Source: Methanosarcinales archaeon
GTDB taxonomy: Archaea > Halobacteriota > Methanosarcinia > Methanosarcinales > Methanogasteraceae
Length of the DNA: 24,089 nt
Direction of reading: 5' to 3'
NCBI GenBank assembly: GCA_030640725.1
Contig: DAOWIV010000283.1
Location: 1 to 24,089, forward strand
The notes under the pieces were generated by a model. It ran no database searches, was not told where the DNA came from, and was given only the letters and a program-made list of their open reading frames with translations. Below, in pieces: positions 16,872 through 23,983 of the stretch. Made by a program: the position numbers and the translations under genes. Positions within the stretch are counted from its first letter, which is position 1. Each line of letters starts with the position of its first letter.

Positions 16872-17642
16872 GTGAAAATGAATCTTATTACGGTGACAAC
16901 AACCGCAATGCTTTCGGTATTGCTGATAGTATCGCTGACAGGAAACGCTTGTGCAACAGATGTGAATCCGAATTCCGGAATCGATGCACGTGAACTGGCT
17001 GATGAATTGACTGATGATGGCTGGGTGATGTACGGCACTGAGCAGTGCGGGTGGTGCGTCAGGCAGGCGGAGGAGTTTGGCGATGCTTTTGCAAATGTGA
17101 CTCATATAGACTGCAATAAGAACGGGCAGGCGTGCAGGAATGTGAGCATGTACCTGTTTAGCTGGGACGATGCCACGGGAGATGGCAGCAGACTTTTGGA
17201 GTATCTTATGGATAATTATCATGTTGGCTGGGTAAAAAGCGCAGAAATCAACAGATCAGACGACGATATGACCATCCGCATCTCTGATGAGCAGAACTCG
17301 GCTGAAATAATGCTTGATGAGGGTAGCGGAGTAGCGATCCTGCAAATCGGTGGTAGAGACCACTACCTGAAAGTTGAGAATGAGGGTGGTACGACGGACA
17401 TATACGCAGGTATTGAAGGTATTCCGTGCTGGGTTTCCCCGGATAGTACGCTTCATCTTGGATACTACAATTTAACAAGACTTTCCGGACTGGTGAGCGA
17501 TTACCGGGCAGCGCATCCCGCCCCAGCAGAATCTCAGACGACTCCTGAGACCCCGATGTCGACATCACCGAGCACACCCGGATTTGAGCCACTATCTGCG
17601 CTGATTGCGGTGGCTATCGTTTGTCTGATGAGAAGAAGATGA
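16872..17642 (+). CDS. Exported thioredoxin-like protein split by an unknown domain, PGF-anchored
   Basis: The frame is open from GTG 16872 (256 residues). ATG 16878 is equally likely or better, with GGTGA 9 nt upstream and the spacing seen after other leaders. A signal peptide occupies about 1-29. A thioredoxin/glutaredoxin-like fold starts at about 37 with the active site CGWC (59-62) in YGTEQCGWCVRQAEEFGDAF, then DCNKNGQACRN. The expected cis-proline strand (GIEGIPCWV, Pro 185) comes only after an inserted segment at about 94-179. That segment is homologous to residues 214-306 of the product at 14847. The end (STPGFEPLSALIAVAIVCLM then RRR) is a PGF-CTERM-type anchor. A role in disulphide exchange for the Cys-rich surface proteins is inferred. 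Whether the split fold is active is uncertain. Confidence 0.82.
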   Translation: MKMNLITVTTTAMLSVLLIVSLTGNACATDVNPNSGIDARELADELTDDGWVMYGTEQCGWCVRQAEEFGDAFANVTHIDCNKNGQACRNVSMYLFSWDDATGDGSRLLEYLMDNYHVGWVKSAEINRSDDDMTIRISDEQNSAEIMLDEGSGVAILQIGGRDHYLKVENEGGTTDIYAGIEGIPCWVSPDSTLHLGYYNLTRLSGLVSDYRAAHPAPAESQTTPETPMSTSPSTPGFEPLSALIAVAIVCLMRRR

Positions 17643-19537
17643 AACAAGCGATTTCCTCCGGGATCGTCGTAACCTTTCTTATGCTGCTGCTTACAGCAGC
17701 GAACGCAAACGCGGGATGCATCGGCGTTGTCACAGGCACGGATTACGGGTGCGGGGACACAGTTATTGAGAGCTGTAAGTTCAACGAGGATATGGACTGC
17801 CAGACACGATACGGTCTCGTGATCGGAGCGGACGGTATTGTAATCGATGGCGATGGCTACGCGATCACCACAGACACCCATAGCGACGATGGAGAAGGAA
17901 TCCATAACGAGGGGTGCGATAGGGTGACGATAAAGAACGTGAGGATCGGCGGGTTCTGTTATGGGATATATTTCAAAGACGCTGACAACGGCAGTATAAC
18001 AAATAATAGTGTCAGTTATGGTCAGGGAAGTGGCATCTGGCTGTTTACATCATCATACAGCAACGTGAGCAGGAATACTATCGATCATAGCGGCGGCGGT
18101 CAGGGAATCCACCTGTCCGGTGGTGCGAATAACAATATTATAAAATATAATAATGTGGCAACGAAGGGCGGCATAGGGGTAAACATCGATAACTCGAGCA
18201 AGAACAGATTGTACCATAACATGGTCTGCGGCAATGTACGCGGCGATATTGTGGTCGAACCAGGACTCGGGAACACGGGTGATGACAATGCCTGTGCGAT
18301 AACAAAGGGCTACAACGATTCCGGTGGCGACCCATGCACGCATTCCTGCCCACCGTCTGCGGCACGATCTCGTGAAGAGGGGGCGGGAGGTGGAACAGAA
18401 CGCGGCAGCCCAACATGCGGATGCGTCTCTGTTACGGATCCGAAAACGATATTTGCGTGTGGTGATACCGTTACTGAGAGCTGCACATTCAACTGCGATC
18501 TCTACTGCTCGTCAGGGCACGGTCTCGTAATTGGTGCGGACGGTATCGTAATCGATGGCAACGGATATACACTGGACGGCGTGATTCCTGGAGATTGCAC
18601 CGATAGCGAGACCGAGCGATCCGGAATCTTCAATTCCGGACACGATGATCTGGTTATAAAAGATCTGGAGATCAAAAACTTTTGCAACGGAATCCATCTG
18701 AGGGGCAATGACATCAAGGGAGATATCATCAGGAACAACACGATCGATAACTGCAACGTGCACCACAACGGCAACGACATCGATGATACGACGACCCACG
18801 GCATCAAGATGCAGCATGTGTACGAGAGCATGATCAGCAACAATCTGGTGCATCACAACAGAGGCAGGGGCACGAGCTGCGAGAACGGGGGGAATGGGAT
18901 TTTTATATATGGCGGAGAGTACAACACGCTCTCAAACAACACGGTCTATGACAACACGAAGGCAGGTATCTTCACACGAATGAAGCCGAAGTACAACAAT
19001 ATAACTGGCAACAGGGTGACAGGGAATGGACAGGGTGGAATCGTTCTGCGGTGCAAACTCTCCAGTTTCTTCACAATCGAGAATAACATCGCAACCGATA
19101 ACAAGGGTCCCGGAATCTATGTGGGTGGTCCGGGTAACACGCTTCGGTACAACACAGCAGCAGACAACAAAGAGGGCTCCGCATATAGCGATGACGCCTC
19201 TGTTGCCAATGGAATCCGCATCTCAAGTGAGGCGCACGACACCACGCTGGTCGGGAATACCGTCACAGGCAACGATGACGCGGATGTGTATGTGAAGAAG
19301 GGGCTAACCGAGATCGCAAGCGCAAACAACACCTACGAGACCGCCTCAAATTATGTGGACACTCCGGAAGACGGTGAGATGGTTCGCGGGAAGAAGGTGA
19401 TCGGGAAGGTGGAGACGCTCAGGAGGTTCGATTCCGGAATTGAGATTCCATCAATCAAGGCAACGCCCTTGATGGCGACGCTGATCGTGGTTGGGTTATT
19501 GGTGTTTGTGGCATTCGGATATTCGAGAAGGAAGTGA
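17639..19537 (+). CDS. Double beta-helix surface protein with C-terminal TM
   Basis: I start at ATG 17639, which overlaps the previous stop (ATGA), giving 632 residues. The in-frame TTG 17621 lies inside the neighbour. Residues 1-25 are a signal peptide (MKQAISSGIVVTFLMLLLTA..). Cap module 1 (GCGDTVIESCKFNEDMDC, GLVIGADGIVIDGDGYAI) opens a short beta-helix to about residue 230. A charged Gly/Ser/Glu linker (REEGAGGGTERGS) at about 240-258 leads to cap module 2 (ACGDTVTESCTFNCDLYC) and a longer beta-helix (about 262-580) very like the helices at 5388 and 7433 (NGGNGIFIYGGEYN, GGIVLRC). One TM segment (about 607-628) with tail YSRRK anchors it. It shares its unit with the second ExbB/DUF2149 pair. 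The ligand is unknown. Confidence 0.83.
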   Translation: MKQAISSGIVVTFLMLLLTAANANAGCIGVVTGTDYGCGDTVIESCKFNEDMDCQTRYGLVIGADGIVIDGDGYAITTDTHSDDGEGIHNEGCDRVTIKNVRIGGFCYGIYFKDADNGSITNNSVSYGQGSGIWLFTSSYSNVSRNTIDHSGGGQGIHLSGGANNNIIKYNNVATKGGIGVNIDNSSKNRLYHNMVCGNVRGDIVVEPGLGNTGDDNACAITKGYNDSGGDPCTHSCPPSAARSREEGAGGGTERGSPTCGCVSVTDPKTIFACGDTVTESCTFNCDLYCSSGHGLVIGADGIVIDGNGYTLDGVIPGDCTDSETERSGIFNSGHDDLVIKDLEIKNFCNGIHLRGNDIKGDIIRNNTIDNCNVHHNGNDIDDTTTHGIKMQHVYESMISNNLVHHNRGRGTSCENGGNGIFIYGGEYNTLSNNTVYDNTKAGIFTRMKPKYNNITGNRVTGNGQGGIVLRCKLSSFFTIENNIATDNKGPGIYVGGPGNTLRYNTAADNKEGSAYSDDASVANGIRISSEAHDTTLVGNTVTGNDDADVYVKKGLTEIASANNTYETASNYVDTPEDGEMVRGKKVIGKVETLRRFDSGIEIPSIKATPLMATLIVVGLLVFVAFGYSRRK

Positions 19538-19559
19538 TGGGATAAAGGGAATATTATTT

Positions 19560-20693
19560 GTGCTACTTCTGATCGTCTCCATCTCAGCGACGGCGATTGT
19601 GGGCAGCAGCCAGCCGGATAGCGGTGCAGGCTCCGTGGAACTCATCGAGTATGCCCAACGATTATCGGAATTGGAAAATTATGACGGCGCAGGCGCCCTG
19701 TACAATAAAATCGCCTTGCACTACAGAAACACAAGCGACCTTGCGAACGCATCGGCGTATTACGTTCTTGCAGCCGAAAGTTTCGAGTCGGCGGACGATT
19801 ACGAGTCTGCTGGTGCAAGCTACCATCTCGCAGGCGACTGCTGTGCCGGGCAGAAGGAGTGCGATACCGCTCTTAAATACTACGAACTCGCAAGAGATAA
19901 CTACAGAAAGAATGATTCCGGTTATGACGATTTATGGATCGATAAGAAGATACGAGAGTGCAGGGAAAAGTCCCTCATGAGCGGCATTGTGATCTTCGGG
20001 ATATTCATCGGGATGCTCAAGTTCTCAAGCAAAGCAGCGTTCGGGATGGGGTTTTCCAGACTGAATACCCGTGAGATTCTCGCAGTCGCATCGGTCTACC
20101 TTGTTGTTCCGCTTCTGATGTGCGCAGTGATCAGTGTTGCCGGTGATGTGCTGTACGAATCGATAAACGCTCTCTTTGGGCTGGGACTTGCATTTGGGGT
20201 GTTTCAACTGATGTTAGCGATATCACTCCTTGTTATTGGATTCTACACTGTCAGGAAGTGGAATCGTACAAAAAAGGACGTTAGCAGGAGAACGTTTCTC
20301 TTGATGGCGCTACCATGTCCCGTATCGCTTGCAACGATCTTTCTGACGTGTGCATTTCTTATGATCGCGGGTATGAGTGCTCTCAAAGCTGGTTTACTCG
20401 TTGGAGGTGTGTTCTTTTCGACGATCATCGTGATAACCACGGTTTTACGAAGAACCCGGTTTGCCAAGAAGCCCTCGAATCTGGGAAGCATGATGATATT
20501 CTTCGGGCTTCTTTATTTCCTCTCGATCCTGCTCGTTCCAGCGTATCTCCCGATAAACGAGATGGAAATTGCAATCGGGGACTTCCCGGTGAGCGATATG
20601 ATTCCCGGGTTTCTCTTCGTGCTTGTCATGATCGCTATCGGATTTGTGCGAGGGCGAATAATAACCACTGATAGGGGCATGGGCGGACGATGA
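19560..20693 (+). CDS. TPR plus multi-TM protein, DUF2162-like predicted transporter
   Basis: The start is uncertain. GTG 19560 (377 residues) has AAGGGA about 10 nt upstream and begins a hydrophobic signal-like stretch (LLLIVSISATA). The ATG that overlaps the previous stop (19537) runs into TAA after two codons, but one extra base would join it to this frame as MGIKGILFVLLLIV. Residues about 27-137 are TPR-like helices (ELIEYAQRLSELENYDGAGA; ALKYYELARDNYRK). Seven hydrophobic segments follow, including LLMALPCPVSLATIFLTCAF. This PCP-containing helix and the neighbourhood with DUF2149 suggest the DUF2162 predicted-transporter family, which I recall rather than verified. The TPR part would face outside if the leader is cleaved. 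Substrate unknown; metal or tetrapyrrole is a guess from context. Confidence 0.7.
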   Translation: MLLLIVSISATAIVGSSQPDSGAGSVELIEYAQRLSELENYDGAGALYNKIALHYRNTSDLANASAYYVLAAESFESADDYESAGASYHLAGDCCAGQKECDTALKYYELARDNYRKNDSGYDDLWIDKKIRECREKSLMSGIVIFGIFIGMLKFSSKAAFGMGFSRLNTREILAVASVYLVVPLLMCAVISVAGDVLYESINALFGLGLAFGVFQLMLAISLLVIGFYTVRKWNRTKKDVSRRTFLLMALPCPVSLATIFLTCAFLMIAGMSALKAGLLVGGVFFSTIIVITTVLRRTRFAKKPSNLGSMMIFFGLLYFLSILLVPAYLPINEMEIAIGDFPVSDMIPGFLFVLVMIAIGFVRGRIITTDRGMGGR

Positions 20694-20812
20694 AGCGGAG
20701 ACATAGACATAGACATATCGCTGTCGAGATTCTACCGATGGCGCTATGGATTATTATGGTGATCTGCCTGTATATGTTCCAGCATTTCGCAACTGGTATA
20801 TGGACGGGATGA
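20690..20812 (+). CDS. Small single-TM protein with HRHRH N-terminus (40 aa)
   Basis: ATG 20690 overlaps the preceding stop (ATGA), and the frame runs 40 codons to TGA 20810-20812. The product starts MKRRHRHRHIAVEILPMALW and continues into a single hydrophobic helix (ALWIIMVICLYMF), ending FQHFATGIWTG. The basic, His-rich front predicts a cytoplasmic N-terminus. The next small ORF begins at the stop (ATGA again), so the two may be one protein split by a frameshift. Not matched to a family I know. The ATGA coupling on both sides and the membrane helix argue that it is translated. Confidence 0.5.
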   Translation: MKRRHRHRHIAVEILPMALWIIMVICLYMFQHFATGIWTG

Positions 20813-20898
20813 TTGAGGAGGGGCAGATGATCGAGCTACATGGATCAGCATATTTCAACTACAGAGAACGAACCGGGATGTTTATACCGAAGATATGA
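20809..20898 (+). CDS. Tiny coupled ORF downstream of the HRHRH protein (29 aa)
   Basis: ATG 20809 overlaps the TGA of the 40-codon ORF, and the frame ends at TGA 20896-20898. The product starts MIEEGQMIELHGSAYFNYRE and ends RTGMFIPKI. It is soluble and has no signal. It may be the outside tail of the upstream small membrane protein, displaced by one base (IWTG followed by MIEEGQ). It is followed 4 nt later by the ribosome site (AAGGAG) of the second ExbB-like gene. Being so short, it could also be a non-coding spacer. Confidence 0.35.
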   Translation: MIEEGQMIELHGSAYFNYRERTGMFIPKI

Positions 20899-20914
20899 AT
20901 GAAGGAGTAATAAA

Positions 20915-21490
20915 ATGGAACTATTGCCGGAAATGATGAAAATACTACTTACGATCAGTAATGCGATGCTATATCCTGTACTGATACTGTTGATAATACT
21001 GGTTGCGCTCTGTTTCGTGTTTGCAGGAGATATGATCTCGGAATACTCGAAACGTAGCAAGGATTTTGATGACAAGTTCAAAGGAGGTCATTTGAGTGGT
21101 TTTTGTGGTGCGGTGAAGAGACTGGTCGCCGAGCACCGGAACCCCCGCGATGAAGACATGCTCTCGGTCAAAATCGGACGGCTGCTTCAGGAGTATGAGG
21201 CAGAAGCCGGAAGAAAACTCGGAAATACCCGCCTTCTGATACGAGTCGGTCCGATGCTCGGGCTCATGGGAACGTTGATCCCCTTGGGTCCCGCACTCCT
21301 CGGGCTTTCCGCGGGAAACATCGAACAACTGGCAAACAATCTCGTGATTGCGTTCACATCGACTGTGGTCGGGCTTCTGATCGGTGCAGTCTCGCTAACA
21401 GTTGCAAGCGTCAGGCAGCGGTGGTACTCGCAGGACTTGGATGACATGGAGTACATGGCAGAATTATCGATTGCGAAAGGGGGTGACTGA
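20915..21490 (+). CDS. MotA/TolQ/ExbB-family proton channel protein, copy 2
   Basis: The product has 191 residues. ATG 20915 follows AAGGAG by 7 nt. TM1 is MLYPVLILLIILVALCFVFA (about 18-38). A charged cytoplasmic region (about 40-95) follows, then TM2 with GPMLGLMGTLIPLGPALLGL and TM3 with AFTSTVVGLLIGAVSLTVAS. The order and motifs match the first copy at 13790, but the cytoplasmic part is about 40 residues shorter and sequences outside the channel helices are well diverged, so the two are old paralogues and not a recent duplication. It is paired with a DUF2149 gene 3 nt downstream. As with copy 1, the protein should form the stator of a proton-driven machine. Confidence 0.88.
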   Translation: MELLPEMMKILLTISNAMLYPVLILLIILVALCFVFAGDMISEYSKRSKDFDDKFKGGHLSGFCGAVKRLVAEHRNPRDEDMLSVKIGRLLQEYEAEAGRKLGNTRLLIRVGPMLGLMGTLIPLGPALLGLSAGNIEQLANNLVIAFTSTVVGLLIGAVSLTVASVRQRWYSQDLDDMEYMAELSIAKGGD

Positions 21491-21493
21491 TCG

Positions 21494-21856
21494 ATGAAAA
21501 CAAGATTTATGGGGAGGAAACGACGGTCAGATCTCGGCGGACGTTCGGGCGTGGACGACGACCCCTTAAGTGGTGTTGCAAACCTATTTGATGTGGCAAT
21601 CGTCTTTGCGGTTGCTCTGATGCTTGCGCTTGTGACGTACCACAGCCTCCCCGAACTGGTCTCGTCCACATCAAATGTCACAATCGTCAAGAACCCGGGA
21701 ACTGCGGATATGGAGATCATAATCAAGCAGGGCGAGAAAGTAGAGATCCAGAAGATAACAGACGAGGACGTTTACGGCATGGGGCGGGTCATGGGCACAA
21801 CATTCCTGCTGGATAGTGGCGAGGTGATCTATGTTCCTGCGAATGCGACTGAGTAG
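21494..21856 (+). CDS. DUF2149 family protein, likely ExbD/TolR analogue, copy 2
   Basis: The product has 120 residues and starts at ATG 21494, just past the ExbB-like stop. A basic N-terminus (MKTRFMGRKRRSDLGG) precedes the family block DDDPLSGVANLFDVAIVFAV, one TM segment (about 33-53) and an outside domain containing SNVTIVKNPGTADMEIIIKQ. The Asp of NLFD at the TM start is kept, as in copy 1. The block GEKVEIQKITDEDV matches GEKIEALNLTEEEV of copy 1. It is the last gene of its transcription unit. A role as proton-responsive partner of the ExbB-like protein is inferred from topology and pairing. Confidence 0.85.
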   Translation: MKTRFMGRKRRSDLGGRSGVDDDPLSGVANLFDVAIVFAVALMLALVTYHSLPELVSSTSNVTIVKNPGTADMEIIIKQGEKVEIQKITDEDVYGMGRVMGTTFLLDSGEVIYVPANATE

Positions 21857-21995
21857 TTACATCCAATCCAACATGGAAATGATTATGCCGAATGTTATAT
21901 TTAAAGATATTGGTAAAATATCGGATGTGGAGATTTTTATGCCCCCATTCCTGTCTGATCGGCATTTCGCAGAGAAATTTATGGAAACTTACCTT
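21857..21995. other. AT-rich spacer with no gene recognised
   Basis: The stretch between the second DUF2149 gene and leader copy 4 is AT-rich (for example TTATATTTAAAGATAT at about 21895-21910) and holds no convincing ORF or hairpin. The TATA-like patch could be an additional promoter, but nothing else supports that. Confidence 0.4.
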
Positions 21996-22053
21996 TATTA
22001 GGTTTTTGATCCAAAACCTAACATTATTAGGGTATAGTATTTATATGCCTAAC
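21996..22053 (+). promoter_or_regulatory. Leader element copy 4: TTAGG/CCTAA operator array with TATA box
   Basis: TTAGG is at 21998, CCTAA at 22017, TTAGGG at 22027 and CCTAAC at 22048, spaced 19, 10 and 21 bp. Between the last two lies TTTATAT (22040-22046), the best TATA box of the four copies. This copy has diverged most between half-sites, yet half-sites and spacing are kept, which is what selection on protein-binding sites would leave. It precedes the exported CbiX/FmdE protein. Confidence 0.75.
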
Positions 22054-22144
22054 TACCACCTCTGGAACGCTCGGGACATATACTCGATGCAATATCAGGA
22101 GGAATATAGGCATAACGAAACAATATATTAATGTAAATGTTATT

Positions 22145-23983
22145 TTGCTTGCAGTAATGATCACCTGCGTGGGAATCGCGGGTGCAGACACATCTTCAAC
22201 AGACTGGCATGTCAATGCCGGTGAGTCGATAACCGGCATTGATTCAGACAGCAACAGGACCGAGATCGGCATCCTCATAATCGCGCACGGCAGTTCGAGT
22301 GAGTCGTGGTGCGCACCGGTCCGTGCGACCGTCGCAAACGTGAGCCTGCCGTATCCGGTGGAACTCGGGTTCCTGGAGAAGGTTCCGGGTGAATCAATCG
22401 AGGATGCTGTTGATAAACTCAATATGTGGAACGTGAGCGAGATTGTCGCAGTTCCGCTCTTTGTCTCATCGAGCAGTAACCACATAAGCGAGATTGAGTA
22501 CATTCTCGGACTGAGAGATGCAATCCCTGGCGAGGCGGACCTTGTGCAGGTGAACACCACGGCAAACATCACTCTTACTAGAGCAATGGACGATCACTGG
22601 ATAATCAGCAGTATTCTCGCTGATAACGCCGCAGACTTGAGCGAAGACCCATGTAACGAGACTGCTATACTCGTTTCTCACGGTGTGAGCGACGACCAGG
22701 TGATATTTGCAGGATGGAATGAAAGCAGTGTGTCGCTTGCTGAACAGATGCTTCTCAGGTTGAGACACCTCCACAACCTCGATATCAAGGGCGTGCGTTA
22801 TTCATTCATAAACTTAAACGAGACGCTCCACCCGGATCTTGCAGCAAGAGCGGTCGTGGAAGAGATATCGAGCGATTCGACACCTGTTGTCCTGCCGCGT
22901 ATCTTAAGTCCGGGATACCACACAAAGAAAAAGATTCCGGCACTGCTTGAGAATCTCACATATCTCTACGATAACGAGACCACGCTTGCAACGCACCCGG
23001 CTCTTGCGGAGTGGATCGATATCTCGGTTTACGAGGCAGTATCTGATCTATCATTCTCAGTCTACGATGGCGATAGTGGCGAGATCATTGATCTGACAAT
23101 CGAGGAGGCAGTGGCGGGTCACGAGGGCGGTAAACTCTGTCCCTGTGTGGCGGTTGCGTGGAGAGCGTCCCAGTTTGCGCTGTCAGAGGTCTGGAGCGGT
23201 GTTGCCCAGAGCGATCTCGAAATTACAAGTGCTCATCCGTCTGACGGACACGAGGAAACGTTCCTCTACATCCTCGGAAATTCGACAGAAGACTACACAA
23301 TCGAGATGCCAGAGGGAACGGACCCAAAAAATCTAACGATAGAGAACTATGTATACACCTTCACAAAGAAATCGACAGGAGACTCTGTTACGGTTCGTGT
23401 GAAGGACGACGTCTTCCCGGATAAGCTCTTTGAGCTTCGAAAGAAGTGCAAAGCAGGAACCGCAACACCGGACGAGAAGAAAGCGTTCAAACTGCTCAAA
23501 AATGAACTCAAGGACGGATTCCTGTATCTGCCGATGGACGAGCTATTCGATTCCGAGGTTACGTACAGCAAGTTTGATACGGGAATCCTTGTCGTTGCAC
23601 ATGGCAGCCCCCGTGAGATGTGGTGCGCCCCGGTTCGGGCAGCAGCCCACAACGTTGACCTGCCATATCCTGTGGAACTCGGGTTCCTCGAGTTTGTGCC
23701 CGGCGAGACGATCAACGCCGCTGTTGACCGGCTCGATAACCACGGCGTCAATGAGATAATCGCAGTTCCGCTCTTCATCTCGTCGCACAGTGATCACATC
23801 GCAGAGGTTGAGTATGTGCTCGGACTGCGAGACTCGCTTCCGGGCGCACATAGCGCATCCGAAATGGGCGTTATGAGCAGCGTTGAGGAGCGTGCAGGCA
23901 CGACCACGTTTGCCAGCGGAAAAGAGGTCATGCGATCGGTCGTTCAGAGGGGCGATAAGTACTTCATACTTATCTCTGCATAA
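22145..23983 (+). CDS. Exported CbiX-CbiX-FmdE-CbiX fusion protein
   Basis: From TTG 22145 the product has 612 residues, but the frame is open further up. AGGAGG at 22097-22102 and the usual leader spacing point to a start near 22112 (ATA), giving a better signal peptide (TKQYINVNVILLAVMITCVG). Domain 1 (about 43-165) is CbiX-like with the His motifs IIAHGSSSESWCAPV and SSSNHISEIEYI. Domain 2 (about 175-300) is a diverged CbiX half (AILVSHGVSDDQV). Residues about 305-450 resemble FmdE (GHEGGKLCPCVAVAWRASQF). Domain 3 (from 481) repeats domain 1 (VVAHGSPREMWCAPV, SSHSDHIAEVEYV), then ends about 60 residues later without a second half. CbiX proteins insert cobalt or nickel into sirohydrochlorin in the cytoplasm. 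An exported form suggests extracellular metal or tetrapyrrole binding. That role is inference. Confidence 0.8.
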   Translation: MLAVMITCVGIAGADTSSTDWHVNAGESITGIDSDSNRTEIGILIIAHGSSSESWCAPVRATVANVSLPYPVELGFLEKVPGESIEDAVDKLNMWNVSEIVAVPLFVSSSSNHISEIEYILGLRDAIPGEADLVQVNTTANITLTRAMDDHWIISSILADNAADLSEDPCNETAILVSHGVSDDQVIFAGWNESSVSLAEQMLLRLRHLHNLDIKGVRYSFINLNETLHPDLAARAVVEEISSDSTPVVLPRILSPGYHTKKKIPALLENLTYLYDNETTLATHPALAEWIDISVYEAVSDLSFSVYDGDSGEIIDLTIEEAVAGHEGGKLCPCVAVAWRASQFALSEVWSGVAQSDLEITSAHPSDGHEETFLYILGNSTEDYTIEMPEGTDPKNLTIENYVYTFTKKSTGDSVTVRVKDDVFPDKLFELRKKCKAGTATPDEKKAFKLLKNELKDGFLYLPMDELFDSEVTYSKFDTGILVVAHGSPREMWCAPVRAAAHNVDLPYPVELGFLEFVPGETINAAVDRLDNHGVNEIIAVPLFISSHSDHIAEVEYVLGLRDSLPGAHSASEMGVMSSVEERAGTTTFASGKEVMRSVVQRGDKYFILISA

